A DNA stretch of 64,000 nucleotides from Rhizobium skierniewicense (GTDB lineage: Bacteria; Pseudomonadota; Alphaproteobacteria; Rhizobiales; Rhizobiaceae). The notes under the pieces were generated by a model, which did no database searches, was not told where the DNA came from, and was given only the letters and a program-made list of their open reading frames with translations. Shown here one piece after another: positions 50,279 through 59,482 of the stretch; the stretch's first letter is position 1, and each line of letters begins with the position of its first letter. The DNA is taken from the NCBI RefSeq assembly GCF_014196515.1, contig NZ_JACIDV010000003.1, forward strand, positions 1-64,000, read 5' to 3'. The position numbers and the translations under genes were made by a program.

Positions 50279-51465
50279 TGCTGAGAACAGCTCTGCTGGC
50301 GATGACCGCCATCGCCGTTGTCAGTGACACGATGCTTCTGCCTTACTATCCGCAGCTGTTTGTCGCGCGGTTCGACATTTCATCACCGTTTACCGTCGGC
50401 GCCTATCTGGCGTCGATATCGCTCGCGGTCATGCTGGCGTTTCCGGCATGGGTTGCCATTGCCAGGCGACATGACACGATTGGTGTGCTGATCTGGACAC
50501 AACTGGCTGCTGCCGGGTTCAGCCTCGCCTGCTACATGGCAACAGACATTGCCAGCTTCTGGGTCTCATCCCTCGTGATGGTGTGCTTCAAGGCGAGCTA
50601 TCTGCTGATGTATCCCTACGTCATTGCCATGCAGCCCGTGGAAAAGCATGCGGCGACAATCGGTGCGCTGGCCGTTATCGTCCATTTCGGCGGCATTGTC
50701 GGTGCCGTATCCGGTGGCCATGTCGTGGGTTCCTGGGGCTATGCGTTGCCCTACGTCATCATGGGTCTGGGCGATATCATACAGGCCGGTATTTGTGCCA
50801 TCCTGCTCAAGACAGCTTCCGTGGCAAGGGCCCGGCAATCCAGCGCCGAGGACACAAAAAGCATCGTTGCCGTGATGCCGGAAGACAAGAAGAGTTTTAC
50901 GTCCCTCCTGATCGTGATGTTCTTCTTCTACTTCGGTTTTTACATGTCGATGCCGTTCATGACCGTGTGGTGGCAGTCGGTTGCTATCGGCGCCTCACCG
51001 GATCTGGCCGGCATCGTCTATGCCATACCGGGTTTCGTAGCCCTTGCCATATTGGCGCATGGGTTTTGGCGCGGTGGTGGCAGCCAGGTCTGGCGCCGAA
51101 ACGAAATCGGCCTCGTCCTCACGGGCCTAGGTCTGGCGGTCCAAGCTGTTCCGGATCAGGCCTGCATCATCATAGGCCGCATCATTTACGGAATCGGGCT
51201 CTATCGCGTCACCATCGGTCTTGATGCGCTGTTTTTCGAACGGGCCCAAAAGGCTCACTATGCATCAGGCTTCAGCCTTCTCAACATTGCCCGCAACAGC
51301 GGCGTGATGCTCGCTGCCCTGGTGAGCGGCGTGCTGAGCCAGCGTTTCGGTGCAGGGCTCTCTTTTGCCGTTGCAGCCATCGTCGTGCTTGCCACGCTGT
51401 TTCTGTACCGCGTGACCTTGAGACCGAACCTCGGGTCAGCCGACCCCGGCCCACAACTTGCCTGA
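50275..51465 (+). CDS. MFS transporter, probable siderophore exporter
   Basis: A 396-residue inner-membrane protein with about 12 segments and a central cytoplasmic loop near residues 180-200. It overlaps the hydroxylase stop (ATGA) and precedes the acyltransferase, so it is in the biosynthetic operon, as AlcS is in the alcaligin locus. It is distinct from the RhtX/FptX-like importer at 47.4 kb. Export is inferred from position. Confidence 0.82.
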   Translation: MMLRTALLAMTAIAVVSDTMLLPYYPQLFVARFDISSPFTVGAYLASISLAVMLAFPAWVAIARRHDTIGVLIWTQLAAAGFSLACYMATDIASFWVSSLVMVCFKASYLLMYPYVIAMQPVEKHAATIGALAVIVHFGGIVGAVSGGHVVGSWGYALPYVIMGLGDIIQAGICAILLKTASVARARQSSAEDTKSIVAVMPEDKKSFTSLLIVMFFFYFGFYMSMPFMTVWWQSVAIGASPDLAGIVYAIPGFVALAILAHGFWRGGGSQVWRRNEIGLVLTGLGLAVQAVPDQACIIIGRIIYGIGLYRVTIGLDALFFERAQKAHYASGFSLLNIARNSGVMLAALVSGVLSQRFGAGLSFAVAAIVVLATLFLYRVTLRPNLGSADPGPQLA

Positions 51466-51478
51466 CAAGGGGATGATC

Positions 51479-52084
51479 ATGCTCAACACCAAACTCTCAA
51501 CCGCAACAGAACGTCCGATAGTCTTTGCGCAAGACCATGCAAATGTCGGGGAACTGTCTCTATGCCCGCTTGAACCGCACGCCGACAGCGCAAAGCTGCA
51601 TGACTGGTTCACACGAGACTATGCGCGTTTCTGGAACATGGGACATTATTCGCAAAACGAGATTGCGACCTTTTATGCACAGCTCAATGCCAGTGGTCAT
51701 GCGGCAAGCTACATGGGCTTTTTCGAGGGCCATCCCGCCTTCATCGTCGAATCCTACGATCCCAAACATGATCAGGTGGGCAAGCATTACGAGGTAGAGG
51801 CGGGAGATTGGGGCATGCATTTTCTCGTCGCCCCCCCGCGCCGGACAATTTCCGGCTTTACGCTGGCCATCATCCGCACGGTCTTGAGCTTCCACTTCGA
51901 CAATCCGCTCGTCAAACGCCTCGTGGTCGAGCCGGATGTTCGAAACGAAAAGGTTCATGAACTCAACCGCAAGGTCGGCTTCGTCAGCGCCCGTACCATT
52001 GAGCTGGAAGAAAAGACGGCGCTTTTGTCTTTCGTCACCCGAGACGCGTTTTATAAAACTCTTGAACAGGACATAAACGAATGA
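51479..52084 (+). CDS. siderophore N-acyltransferase (GNAT; IucB/AlcB/RhbD family)
   Basis: A 201-residue acyl-CoA transferase that acylates the hydroxylamine. It has CPLEPHADSAKLHDWF, HPAFIVESYDP and the family GDWGMHFLVAPP, with the CoA-binding VVEPDVRNEKVHELNRKVGF. AAGGGG supports the ATG at 51479. Expected donors are succinyl-CoA (alcaligin, desferrioxamine pathways) or acetyl-CoA. It is coupled to the synthetase by ATGA. Confidence 0.88.
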   Translation: MLNTKLSTATERPIVFAQDHANVGELSLCPLEPHADSAKLHDWFTRDYARFWNMGHYSQNEIATFYAQLNASGHAASYMGFFEGHPAFIVESYDPKHDQVGKHYEVEAGDWGMHFLVAPPRRTISGFTLAIIRTVLSFHFDNPLVKRLVVEPDVRNEKVHELNRKVGFVSARTIELEEKTALLSFVTRDAFYKTLEQDINE

Positions 52085-53901
52085 ATATCTCCGCGTTCCC
52101 AACACCCTCCTTTTCGCCTGAAAAGGCATCCGCACATCTTGGCCCGCTGGTTTGGGAGGATGTCAACCGACACCTCGTGCACAAGGCGCTGGCAGAGTTT
52201 TCCCATGAACTGCTTCTCGCTCCGAAACGTCTTTCAAGCGAAGGCGATTGGGGACTTTATGAGGTGTGCTCGGAAGAGCAGAGTGCGACCGTCTATCGCT
52301 TCAAGGCAAGACGATTGGCGCTGGACCATTGGTCCATAGACCCTGAAACAATCGAAAAGACTGTCGCGGGCCATGACGCGCCGCTGGATGCACTTTCGCT
52401 CATCCTCGAATTTGCGCCTGTATTGGGAATCAAGGACGCCATGCTGCCCACCTATCTGGAAGAGGTGTCCACGACACTTTATGGCGCGTCATACAAACGC
52501 GAGGAGCGCCATATCTCATCCAAGCAGCTGGCTCTGGCTGATTATCAGACGATCGAGGCGGGCATGACGGAGGGGCATCCGACCTTCATAGCCAATAATG
52601 GGCGCATCGGTTTCGACGCCATCGACTACCGACTTTACACACCTGAAGCCGCGCACCCCGTCCAGATTGTCTGGCTGGCGGTCAGCAAGGAGCGGGCGAC
52701 CTTCACCTCGATCACGGAACTCGACTATCACAGCCTGATTGCAGAGGAACTTGATGAAGCCAGTCTGGATGGCTTCGAGACACGCTTGACACGGCTTGGC
52801 TTGAACCCGGATGATTACTGGTTGATGCCGGCGCATCCCTGGCAATGGTTCAACAAGCTGGCGATAACCTTTGCCGCAGACGTAGCGCGCCGCTACATCG
52901 TGTGCCTTGGCTATGGAAACGACAGCTACACGGCGCAGCAATCGATCAGAACGTTTTTCAACGCGACCGACAATCGCAAGCACTATGTCAAAACCGGGAT
53001 TTCCGTTCTGAATATGGGCTTCATGCGCGGCCTGTCACCCAAATATATGCTGGCGACACCCGCTATCAACGAATGGCTGGATGACCTCATATCGACCGAC
53101 GCGTATCTGCGCCCGAACGGCTTCAGTATTTTGCGCGAAGTCGCCGCCATTGGCTACCGTTATCCCTACTACGATCAGGGACTGAAGCTCGATTCGCCCT
53201 ATAAGAAAATGCTTTCGGCGCTCTGGCGCGAAAGTCCTCTGCCGCGCCTGCGCGCAAACGAGCGGATCATGACGATGGCAGCGCTGCTGCATAAGGATAA
53301 GGATGGCGTATCCCTGGTGGCGGAATTGATTGCCGCCTCAAAGCTGGATGCGCAAGACTGGATAGCGGCCTACCTGAAAGCCTATCTGGCGCCCCTTATC
53401 CATTGCTTCTATCGCTATGATCTGGCTTTTATGCCCCACGGCGAAAATCTCATTCTCGTGCTGGAAGACAATGTTCCGGTTCGCGCCATCATGAAGGATA
53501 TCGGAGAGGAAATCGGTATTCTGAACGGCTCGATCGAGGTGCCAGAAGAGATATCGCGGATATCCTATACGCTGGACGAAAAGATGAAGCCGAACTGCAT
53601 CTTCACCGATGTGTTCGATTGCTTCTTCCGGTACCTCTCTGCAACGCTGCATGAAACGGACACCCTGCATGAGGACCGCTTCTGGAGCCTGGTCGCGGAA
53701 TGCTTCCGCACCTATCAGGCCGAACATCCTGAGCATGCGGACAAATACCAGCGCTACGACTTTTTCGCAGAGCGCTTTGTGCGCAATTGCCTGAACAGGC
53801 TGCAACTCAACAACAACCAGCAGATGCTGGATTTGCTGAATCCCGAGGACAGCCTTCAATATATCGGCGAACTGGAAAACCCGCTGGCCCGCTTCCGCTA
53901 G
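52081..53901 (+). CDS. NIS siderophore synthetase, IucA/IucC superfamily (AlcC/DesD/PubC-like)
   Basis: ATP-dependent condensing enzyme of 606 residues. Motifs: VNRHLVHKALAEFSHE at the N-terminus, MPAHPWQWFNKL, AQQSIRTFFNATDN with HYVKTGISVLNMGFMRGLSP, LLHKDKDGVSLV, and FMPHGENLILVLEDN. The KTGISVLNMGFMRG region and overall layout agree with type C synthetases (AlcC, DesD, PubC as I recall) that join N-hydroxy-N-succinyl diamines into oligomers or rings, not with the citrate-using type A. Only one synthetase is in the locus, which also suits a self-condensing substrate. Confidence 0.9.
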   Translation: MNISAFPTPSFSPEKASAHLGPLVWEDVNRHLVHKALAEFSHELLLAPKRLSSEGDWGLYEVCSEEQSATVYRFKARRLALDHWSIDPETIEKTVAGHDAPLDALSLILEFAPVLGIKDAMLPTYLEEVSTTLYGASYKREERHISSKQLALADYQTIEAGMTEGHPTFIANNGRIGFDAIDYRLYTPEAAHPVQIVWLAVSKERATFTSITELDYHSLIAEELDEASLDGFETRLTRLGLNPDDYWLMPAHPWQWFNKLAITFAADVARRYIVCLGYGNDSYTAQQSIRTFFNATDNRKHYVKTGISVLNMGFMRGLSPKYMLATPAINEWLDDLISTDAYLRPNGFSILREVAAIGYRYPYYDQGLKLDSPYKKMLSALWRESPLPRLRANERIMTMAALLHKDKDGVSLVAELIAASKLDAQDWIAAYLKAYLAPLIHCFYRYDLAFMPHGENLILVLEDNVPVRAIMKDIGEEIGILNGSIEVPEEISRISYTLDEKMKPNCIFTDVFDCFFRYLSATLHETDTLHEDRFWSLVAECFRTYQAEHPEHADKYQRYDFFAERFVRNCLNRLQLNNNQQMLDLLNPEDSLQYIGELENPLARFR

Positions 53902-54521
53902 GCGTCATCAGAGTCGCTGGTAAAATGCGCGACGAGGGCTGCCGTGTTTTTTAGCCCGGCAGTCTTCATCAGTCTTGCGCGATGGGACTCGATGGTTCGC
54001 GGTGATAGACCAAGTTCGGCGGCAATGGCCGCGTTGGTTTTGCCTTGCGAAACCAGCGTCACGATTTGTCTCTGCCGGTCCGTCAGGCTCAGGCGTTGCT
54101 GAACAACGGGGCGGGTAATGGGTTGAAAACAATAAAGCGCCTGTGCAAAAGGGTCTGTCGCGTGGCGTGTCCTGCCATGGACCTGGCACCAGAACCGCCT
54201 GCCATCACTCGTCGTCATGATGCGTTCATCGTAATAGACCTTCCCGCCGGGAAGATGCGCTTTCCACATGCGTCCCGTCTGCACAAAGTCGGCATGTTTG
54301 GGGTAGAGACGGGCAAAGCTCTGGTCGACCAGCTCTGCGCGTTCATAGCCGAAAAGTCCGGCGAATTCCTCGTTGCAATCCCGGATGATCCGATGCGTGG
54401 CATACACCATCGGCACCGGTATCTCGCTCAAAAGAACACGCGTTTCGTCCTGATCGTCTTTCAACCTTTGCCCTCTTCCATGCCGTATAAATACGGCTAA
54501 CCTGCCCCGATAATCAAGCAT
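53898..54521 (-). CDS. PAS-LuxR transcriptional regulator
   Basis: About 207 residues: an N-terminal PAS domain (IPVPMVYATHRIIRDCNEEF, AGLFGYERAEL, MWKAHLPGGKVYYDERIM, FWCQVHGRTR) and a C-terminal LuxR helix-turn-helix (LTDRQRQIVTLVSQGKTNAA, IAAELGLSPRTIESHRARLM). A longer reading to 55217 would run over the CoA-transferase gene, so I take the ATG at 54521, though no ribosome site is clear. It is divergent from the CoA-transferase genes (likely target) and overlaps the synthetase stop by 3 bases, convergently. Confidence 0.83.
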   Translation of the reverse strand: MLDYRGRLAVFIRHGRGQRLKDDQDETRVLLSEIPVPMVYATHRIIRDCNEEFAGLFGYERAELVDQSFARLYPKHADFVQTGRMWKAHLPGGKVYYDERIMTTSDGRRFWCQVHGRTRHATDPFAQALYCFQPITRPVVQQRLSLTDRQRQIVTLVSQGKTNAAIAAELGLSPRTIESHRARLMKTAGLKNTAALVAHFTSDSDDA

Positions 54522-54569
54522 AGCTTTTAGGTCTCTGCCGCGCGGTTTTGCGGTGGAAAAGGAGGAGAG

Positions 54570-55283
54570 ATGCGCAAGGTAAAAACGACGGCCGTGGACG
54601 CGCTTGCGGGTGCATTGCACGACGGTATGACGATCATGTCGGGTGGCTTTGGTCTCTGCGGCATTCCAAACAGCCTCATCGAGGCCATTCGCCTGTCCGG
54701 TGTCAAAGACCTCACTGTCATTTCCAACAATGCTGGCGTCGATGGGTTTGGCCTCGGCATCCTTTTGGAAACAAAACAGATCCGGAGGATGATTTCGTCC
54801 TATGTGGGTGAAAACAAGCTGTTTGCCGAGCAGTTTCTGTCTGGTGCTCTGGAGCTTGAGTTTAACCCCCAAGGGACTTTGGCGGAGCGCATCCGTGCGG
54901 GTGGCGCAGGCATCCCCGCCTTTTACACCAAGACAGGTGTTGGTACACTTATCGCGGAGGGAAAAGAGGTTCGTCGGTTTGGCGACAGCGATTATGTCAT
55001 GGAAACCGGACTGGTTGCGGATCTGACGATTGTCCATGCCCATATCGGCGACACTGAAGGCAACCTCGTCTACCGAAAAACCGCGCGCAACTTCAACCCG
55101 GTCATGGCAACGGCTGCGAAACTGACAGTTGCCGAAGTCGAGCACCTCGTGACCGCGGGAGAGATCGATCCCGACCATGTCCATACGCCGGGCATTTTCG
55201 TTCAGCACGTGGTCCATGTTCCCGACCCTGAGAAACGGATCGAGCAGCGCACCGTTCGCAAGACGCAGCAGGAGAACGTCTAA
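54570..55283 (+). CDS. scoA: succinyl-CoA:3-ketoacid CoA-transferase subunit A
   Basis: A 237-residue alpha subunit that activates acetoacetate with succinyl-CoA. [53 protein letters not shown] and [17 protein letters not shown] match ScoA rather than PcaI, which reads KAARNFGPIMAMA as I recall. GGAGGAGAG precedes the ATG. Subunit B follows at once. Confidence 0.9.
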   Translation: MRKVKTTAVDALAGALHDGMTIMSGGFGLCGIPNSLIEAIRLSGVKDLTVISNNAGVDGFGLGILLETKQIRRMISSYVGENKLFAEQFLSGALELEFNPQGTLAERIRAGGAGIPAFYTKTGVGTLIAEGKEVRRFGDSDYVMETGLVADLTIVHAHIGDTEGNLVYRKTARNFNPVMATAAKLTVAEVEHLVTAGEIDPDHVHTPGIFVQHVVHVPDPEKRIEQRTVRKTQQENV

Positions 55284-55284
55284 G

Positions 55285-55929
55285 ATGGCCTGGACCCGGG
55301 AACAAATGGCGGCCCGCGCCGCGACAGAACTACAGGATGGCTTCTACGTCAATCTGGGCATCGGCATCCCGACCCTCGTTGCGAATTACATTCCGCACGG
55401 CATAGAAGTGACGCTACAAAGTGAAAACGGAATGCTGGGCATGGGGCCTTTTCCATTCGAGGGAGAGGAAGACGCCGACCTGATCAATGCCGGAAAGCAG
55501 ACGATCACGGAGCTTGCCAAAACCAGCTATTTTTCATCGGCCGACAGTTTTGCGATGGTTCGCGGCGGCCATATTGATCTTTCGATCCTTGGCGCCATGC
55601 AGGTTTCCGAGAGCGGCGATCTCGCCAACTGGATGATCCCCGGCAAAATGGTCAAGGGTATGGGCGGCGCAATGGATCTGGTGGCGGGCGTCAAGCGCGT
55701 CGTCGTGGTCATGGAACACGAGGCGAAGGGCGAGCCGAAATTCCTGAGGGAATGCAGTCTTCCGCTCACGGGCAGGCGCGTCACCGATCTTCTCATCACC
55801 GACCTGGGTGTCTTTACCCTTGCGCGTCAAGGACATCCCACGGCGACGTTGATCGAGTTGGCCGACGGCGTGTCTGTCGATGAGATACGCTCGAAAACGG
55901 ATGCGGCGTTCGACATTGCCCTGGCTTGA
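55285..55929 (+). CDS. scoB: succinyl-CoA:3-ketoacid CoA-transferase subunit B
   Basis: A 214-residue beta subunit with the active-site glutamate in [12 protein letters not shown], the entry [19 protein letters not shown] and the [16 protein letters not shown] loop. The ATG at 55285 is 1 base after the subunit A stop; a longer reading from 55177 lies inside subunit A. Together they form the heterotetramer for acetoacetate use or ketone-body turnover. Confidence 0.92.
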   Translation: MAWTREQMAARAATELQDGFYVNLGIGIPTLVANYIPHGIEVTLQSENGMLGMGPFPFEGEEDADLINAGKQTITELAKTSYFSSADSFAMVRGGHIDLSILGAMQVSESGDLANWMIPGKMVKGMGGAMDLVAGVKRVVVVMEHEAKGEPKFLRECSLPLTGRRVTDLLITDLGVFTLARQGHPTATLIELADGVSVDEIRSKTDAAFDIALA

Positions 55930-55936
55930 GCATCAA

Positions 55937-56563
55937 TCAAAGCCCTTTAATAAACGCCGTAATCTCTGACTCTGAAACAACGTCGGCATATTTGGCATTC
56001 ATGTCGAACAGGTTGGCCTCGTGCGGCGCCGGGTGACGGTCACCACAGGCGTCGCGCACGACGGTGGTGATGAAGCCGTGCGACATGGCATCAACGCAGG
56101 ATGCGCGGACGCAGCCACTGGTCGTCAGGCCGGTGAGGATAACATTGTCGATTCCCATCGCGGTCAACAGAGACGCAAGCGATGTGCCGAAAAATGCGCT
56201 GGGATATTGTTTGGTCACCACAAATTCATCCGGATAGGGAGCCAGCCCCTCGGGCCACGCCCCCATTGGATTACCTGCTGTGAAGCATGACAGTGGTTTG
56301 GCTTTTTGAAAAAACCGGCCACCGTCGAGCCCGCTTGGATGGAGTGTCACACCGGTCAAAATAACGGGAATACTCTTTTCCCGTGCCAGCGTGCGTATTC
56401 TCAGCGCGCTTGCGAGAGCGGCGTCAACGCCAGCAAACAGCGGACTGTCCGGTTCGAAATAGGCCTGAACAAAATCGACCAGCACCAAAGCAGGCTTTTT
56501 GCCGAAGCCGATGCGATTGTTATAGGCGCTGGCGTAGTTCGCCATCAGTTCGGTGTCTGTCAC
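55937..56563 (-). CDS. isochorismatase-fold cysteine hydrolase (NicF / N-carbamoylsarcosine amidase-like)
   Basis: A 208-residue amidase. The triad is visible as D30 (LVLVDFVQAY), K118 (VVTKQYPSAFFG) and C151 (LTGLTTSGCVRASCVDAM). The motif around the cysteine is that of maleamate or N-carbamoylsarcosine amidases; RutB has TNVCV instead. Start is GTG at 56563 or ATG at 56545. It is the last gene in the RutA-like operon, 42 bases after the amidase gene, so it may hydrolyse a ring-opened amide. Confidence 0.86.
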   Translation of the reverse strand: MTDTELMANYASAYNNRIGFGKKPALVLVDFVQAYFEPDSPLFAGVDAALASALRIRTLAREKSIPVILTGVTLHPSGLDGGRFFQKAKPLSCFTAGNPMGAWPEGLAPYPDEFVVTKQYPSAFFGTSLASLLTAMGIDNVILTGLTTSGCVRASCVDAMSHGFITTVVRDACGDRHPAPHEANLFDMNAKYADVVSESEITAFIKGL

Positions 56564-56605
56564 GGACTATCATTCCCTCGTTTCATGTTTGTCCTTCAGC
56601 CATGA

Positions 56606-58162
56606 TCATGAAAGCAGGCCGGGCGGGCTCAACTGATGATGGGAGGTGCTTGCTTGAAAAGCCGCACCTGCACGCAGGCACAGCGCATCGGCATTGGGTC
56701 GCCCCACGATCTGGATTCCGGTCGGCAAGCCGGTGTGACCAAGGCCCGCTGGCAGCATCAGAGCAGGCAGTCCCGTCACATCAAAAATCATGGTGTTGCG
56801 GGAGATCAGCGACTGAAAGGATTGAGCCTCGCCGTTGACATCGACGGTCAGGCTATCGAGCCGACCGGCTTCGCCACCAACACCGGGTGTCATGACGAGA
56901 TCGACATCGGCCATGGCGCTGAGAAAACCCATCTGCGCCTCTGCCCGCACCTGAAGCGCCCGCGCATAGTCAACCGCAGAAAATGCAAGCCCATTCGTCA
57001 GCCGGTGCAATAGCCCGGGATCGAAGAGTTCCGCGCGGTCGAGCCTTTGCGAATGCAGGGTGGCCAATTCGCATTGAAGAATGATCCAACCGGCTTCATG
57101 CCAGGGCGCTAGATCGATCCTTGGCAAAGGCACGAGACTGCAGCCAAGGGCTTCCAGCGTTTTCAGCGCCAGTTCCCAATTGACCAGAACCGCGTCATCG
57201 ACCAGCTCTGTAAACCAGTTTGCGGGCACGCCGATCCGTAGTCCCTTGACCGCATGATCGGCCAGAACATCCCCACAGTGCGCATTGAGATCCGCTTCGG
57301 ATTGCGCCGTCATGAAAGGCAGGACACGGGCAATATCCCTGGCAGAACGCGCCATTGGGCCGATATGATCGAGCGTCCACGATAGGGGGGCGACGCCTGC
57401 GCGAGACACGCGCTCCCGACTGGGTTTCAGCCCGGTCGTGCCGCACCAGCAGGAGGGAACGCGGATGGAGCCGCCGGTGTCCGTCCCCAGCGCCAACGGC
57501 ATGAGCCGGGCGGCAAGCCCGGCACCGGACCCGGTGGACGAGCCCCCGGTCCAGCGGGTTTTATCCCACGGGTTGGTCACCGTGCCAAAACGCGGATTGT
57601 GCGGTGAACCGGTTGCAAATTCGGTGGTGGCCGTCATGGCAAAGGGTATGGCGCCAGCTGCGCGCAATCGCGCTACGACGGCGGCATCATCAGGTGCAAT
57701 GCGCTTGCCTGTAAAATGTGAGCCGGAGGTGACGCTTGCACCGGCGACGTCGATAATATCCTTCACGCCGAAGGGTATACCCTCCAGCGGCCTCGCCGTG
57801 CCGTTGCGCCAGCGTGTTTCGCTGTCTCGAGCCGCAGCCTCAAAGCCCGGTACAAAACGCAACACGGCCTCAGCACCAGCCGTGCTGGACCGGATCGCAT
57901 CGTTCAGTTCATCCAGAACGCCGGTGGGTGAGATGCGATTTTCCGCAAACGCCGAAAGGAGTTCTTCGACGCCAGCCGTGCGCCATGGCAGATCGGCAGA
58001 TAAGGACGGGACCGGCGCGGCGGCCAGTCCATTGTCCGGCGCTGGCGCCAAACGATAGGTTCGATCTGCCAGGCCGGGGTCGATAAGCTCGAGAGGATCG
58101 AACGCATGACCGATCTTGATCGCCGGGTCGGCGACCACCATTGCGGGAGGCGTCCGGTTCAT
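56606..58162 (-). CDS. amidase-signature family amidase
   Basis: A 518-residue Ser-cisSer-Lys hydrolase. K134 in GIPFGVKDIID, S209 in WTGGSSTGSGAG and nucleophile S232 in GTDTGGSIRVPSC are all present. About 80 N-terminal residues precede the first amidase motif. The ATG at 58162 is 1 base after the RutA-like stop, so it is translationally coupled. Substrate likely a small amide made or opened by the upstream oxygenase. Confidence 0.9.
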   Translation of the reverse strand: MNRTPPAMVVADPAIKIGHAFDPLELIDPGLADRTYRLAPAPDNGLAAAPVPSLSADLPWRTAGVEELLSAFAENRISPTGVLDELNDAIRSSTAGAEAVLRFVPGFEAAARDSETRWRNGTARPLEGIPFGVKDIIDVAGASVTSGSHFTGKRIAPDDAAVVARLRAAGAIPFAMTATTEFATGSPHNPRFGTVTNPWDKTRWTGGSSTGSGAGLAARLMPLALGTDTGGSIRVPSCWCGTTGLKPSRERVSRAGVAPLSWTLDHIGPMARSARDIARVLPFMTAQSEADLNAHCGDVLADHAVKGLRIGVPANWFTELVDDAVLVNWELALKTLEALGCSLVPLPRIDLAPWHEAGWIILQCELATLHSQRLDRAELFDPGLLHRLTNGLAFSAVDYARALQVRAEAQMGFLSAMADVDLVMTPGVGGEAGRLDSLTVDVNGEAQSFQSLISRNTMIFDVTGLPALMLPAGLGHTGLPTGIQIVGRPNADALCLRAGAAFQASTSHHQLSPPGLLS

Positions 58163-58163
58163 T

Positions 58164-59246
58164 TTATTCGGCTGCGATCTGCGTTGCATTTCGCGATGCC
58201 ATCAGGGGCTGGATGCGCTCTCCAAACTTGTCAAGGCCAACCAGAAAGTCATCGAATGTCAGCATGATGCCCTTTGTGCCGGGAACATTACCCGCTTCGT
58301 CCAGCATGCGCGCGACATTGGCGTAGGAGCCGACCAATGTCCCCATGTTGAAATTGACGGCACCTTCGGGCAGGTTGATGTGCTTGGCCGTCGAATTGGC
58401 GTCGGCGGTCGCGTCTTTGCTGCCCTGATCGGCCATCCATGCCAAGGCATCGACATCGGCACCCTCGCGGTAGCTTTCCCACTTTGCCTTGGCGAGTTCG
58501 TCCGTCTCTTCGGCAATCAGCATGAACAGCACGTAAGCGCCGACATCGCGACCGGTCTTTGCTGCGGCCTCGAGAAGTTTGGTGTTGTTGGGCGCGTAGG
58601 CTGTCGGCGTGTTGATACCGGCCCCCATGACGAAGTTGTAGTCGGCATATTGCGCGGCAAATTCCATTCCCCGCGGGCTTTGCCCGGCGGCAACGATCTC
58701 GATCTTGTTTTGCGGCGTAGGCTTCATCATGCAGTCCTTCATGGTGAAGTGCGTGCCTTCGAAACTGCATTCGCCGTTGGCCCAGAGCTCTTTCATGATA
58801 TGCACATATTCGGTCGAATAGTCATATCGGTAACCGAAATAGTCGTTGCCGGGCCACATACCCATCTGGTCATATTCAGCCATCTGCCAGCCGGAGACGA
58901 TGTTCACGCCAAAGCGGCCAGGCGCGACACTGTCGATGGTCGTGGCCATGCGTGCAACGATGGCAGGCGGCAATGTGAGAACCGCAGTCGATGCGAAGAG
59001 TTTGATCCGCTCGGTCACCGCTGCCAGACTGGCCATCAGCGTGAAGCTTTCCAGATTGTAGTCCCAGAACTCCGCCTTGCCACCGAAGCCGCGCAGCTTG
59101 ATCATCGACAGGGCAAATTCCAGCCCATATTTTTCGGCTTTCTGAACGATCTGTTTGTTGAGCTCGAAGCTGGGCATGTATTGCGGCGACGTGGTGGAGA
59201 TAAGCCAGCCATTGTTTCCGATGGGAATGAAAACACCGATATCCAT
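58164..59246 (-). CDS. RutA-like LLM-class flavin monooxygenase
   Basis: FMN-dependent oxygenase of 360 residues. Sequence follows E. coli RutA as I recall it through most of its length: [67 protein letters not shown] and [19 protein letters not shown]. RutA opens the uracil ring between N3 and C4. Here no RutB-G gene is present; the partners are an amidase and a maleamate-amidase-like hydrolase. It may therefore open a different N-heterocycle or imide. AAGGGGA precedes the ATG. A flavin reductase must be supplied from elsewhere. Confidence 0.88.
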   Translation of the reverse strand: MDIGVFIPIGNNGWLISTTSPQYMPSFELNKQIVQKAEKYGLEFALSMIKLRGFGGKAEFWDYNLESFTLMASLAAVTERIKLFASTAVLTLPPAIVARMATTIDSVAPGRFGVNIVSGWQMAEYDQMGMWPGNDYFGYRYDYSTEYVHIMKELWANGECSFEGTHFTMKDCMMKPTPQNKIEIVAAGQSPRGMEFAAQYADYNFVMGAGINTPTAYAPNNTKLLEAAAKTGRDVGAYVLFMLIAEETDELAKAKWESYREGADVDALAWMADQGSKDATADANSTAKHINLPEGAVNFNMGTLVGSYANVARMLDEAGNVPGTKGIMLTFDDFLVGLDKFGERIQPLMASRNATQIAAE

Positions 59247-59284
59247 GTGGTTCCCCTTTTTACCTGGTGGAAATTTGGAGCAGT

Positions 59285-59296
59285 ATGTACGAACTA
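59285..59296. promoter_or_regulatory. GTACGTAC-type operator, site 1 (RutA-like operon)
   Basis: ATGTACGAACTA agrees with the perfect palindrome at 61840-61851 at 9 of 12 positions and is 38 bases before the RutA-like ATG. Probable site for the adjacent GntR-UTRA regulator. Confidence 0.5.
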
Positions 59297-59482
59297 ATGC
59301 AAAAATATTTGGGGCTGTAAAGCCAAAAATGACGTAAGTTTAGGCTTGCCTATTTATTGATCATTTGGTGTTTTTGGGCGCAGACACGCTCTGCTGCCAA
59401 AATCGTCAAACAGCAGGCAGGAGGGCAGATCGCCAATCAATTCAGCAAATATGGGCTGTCTAATGCACCATCGGCGCGGGCT

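Noticed and set aside
48956-53901. Aerobactin or rhizobactin 1021 biosynthesis
   Set aside because: Both need two IucA/IucC-type synthetases; only one is present and it has AlcC/DesD-type motifs.
54570-55929. 3-oxoadipate CoA-transferase (PcaIJ), tempting because protocatechuate is made at 35 kb
   Set aside because: Subunit A has the ScoA-type motifs ([30 protein letters not shown]) and not the PcaI forms, and no other pca gene is nearby.
55937-59246. Ordinary uracil degradation operon (rut)
   Set aside because: Only a RutA-like gene is present; the cysteine hydrolase lacks the RutB motif and rutC-G are absent, so uracil as substrate is not assumed.
58116-59297. Long plus-strand reading frame of 393 codons opposite the RutA-like gene
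   Set aside because: It is a shadow of the highly conserved RutA-like protein on the other strand, has no ribosome site and its translation is rich in His, Arg and Gly without domain motifs.
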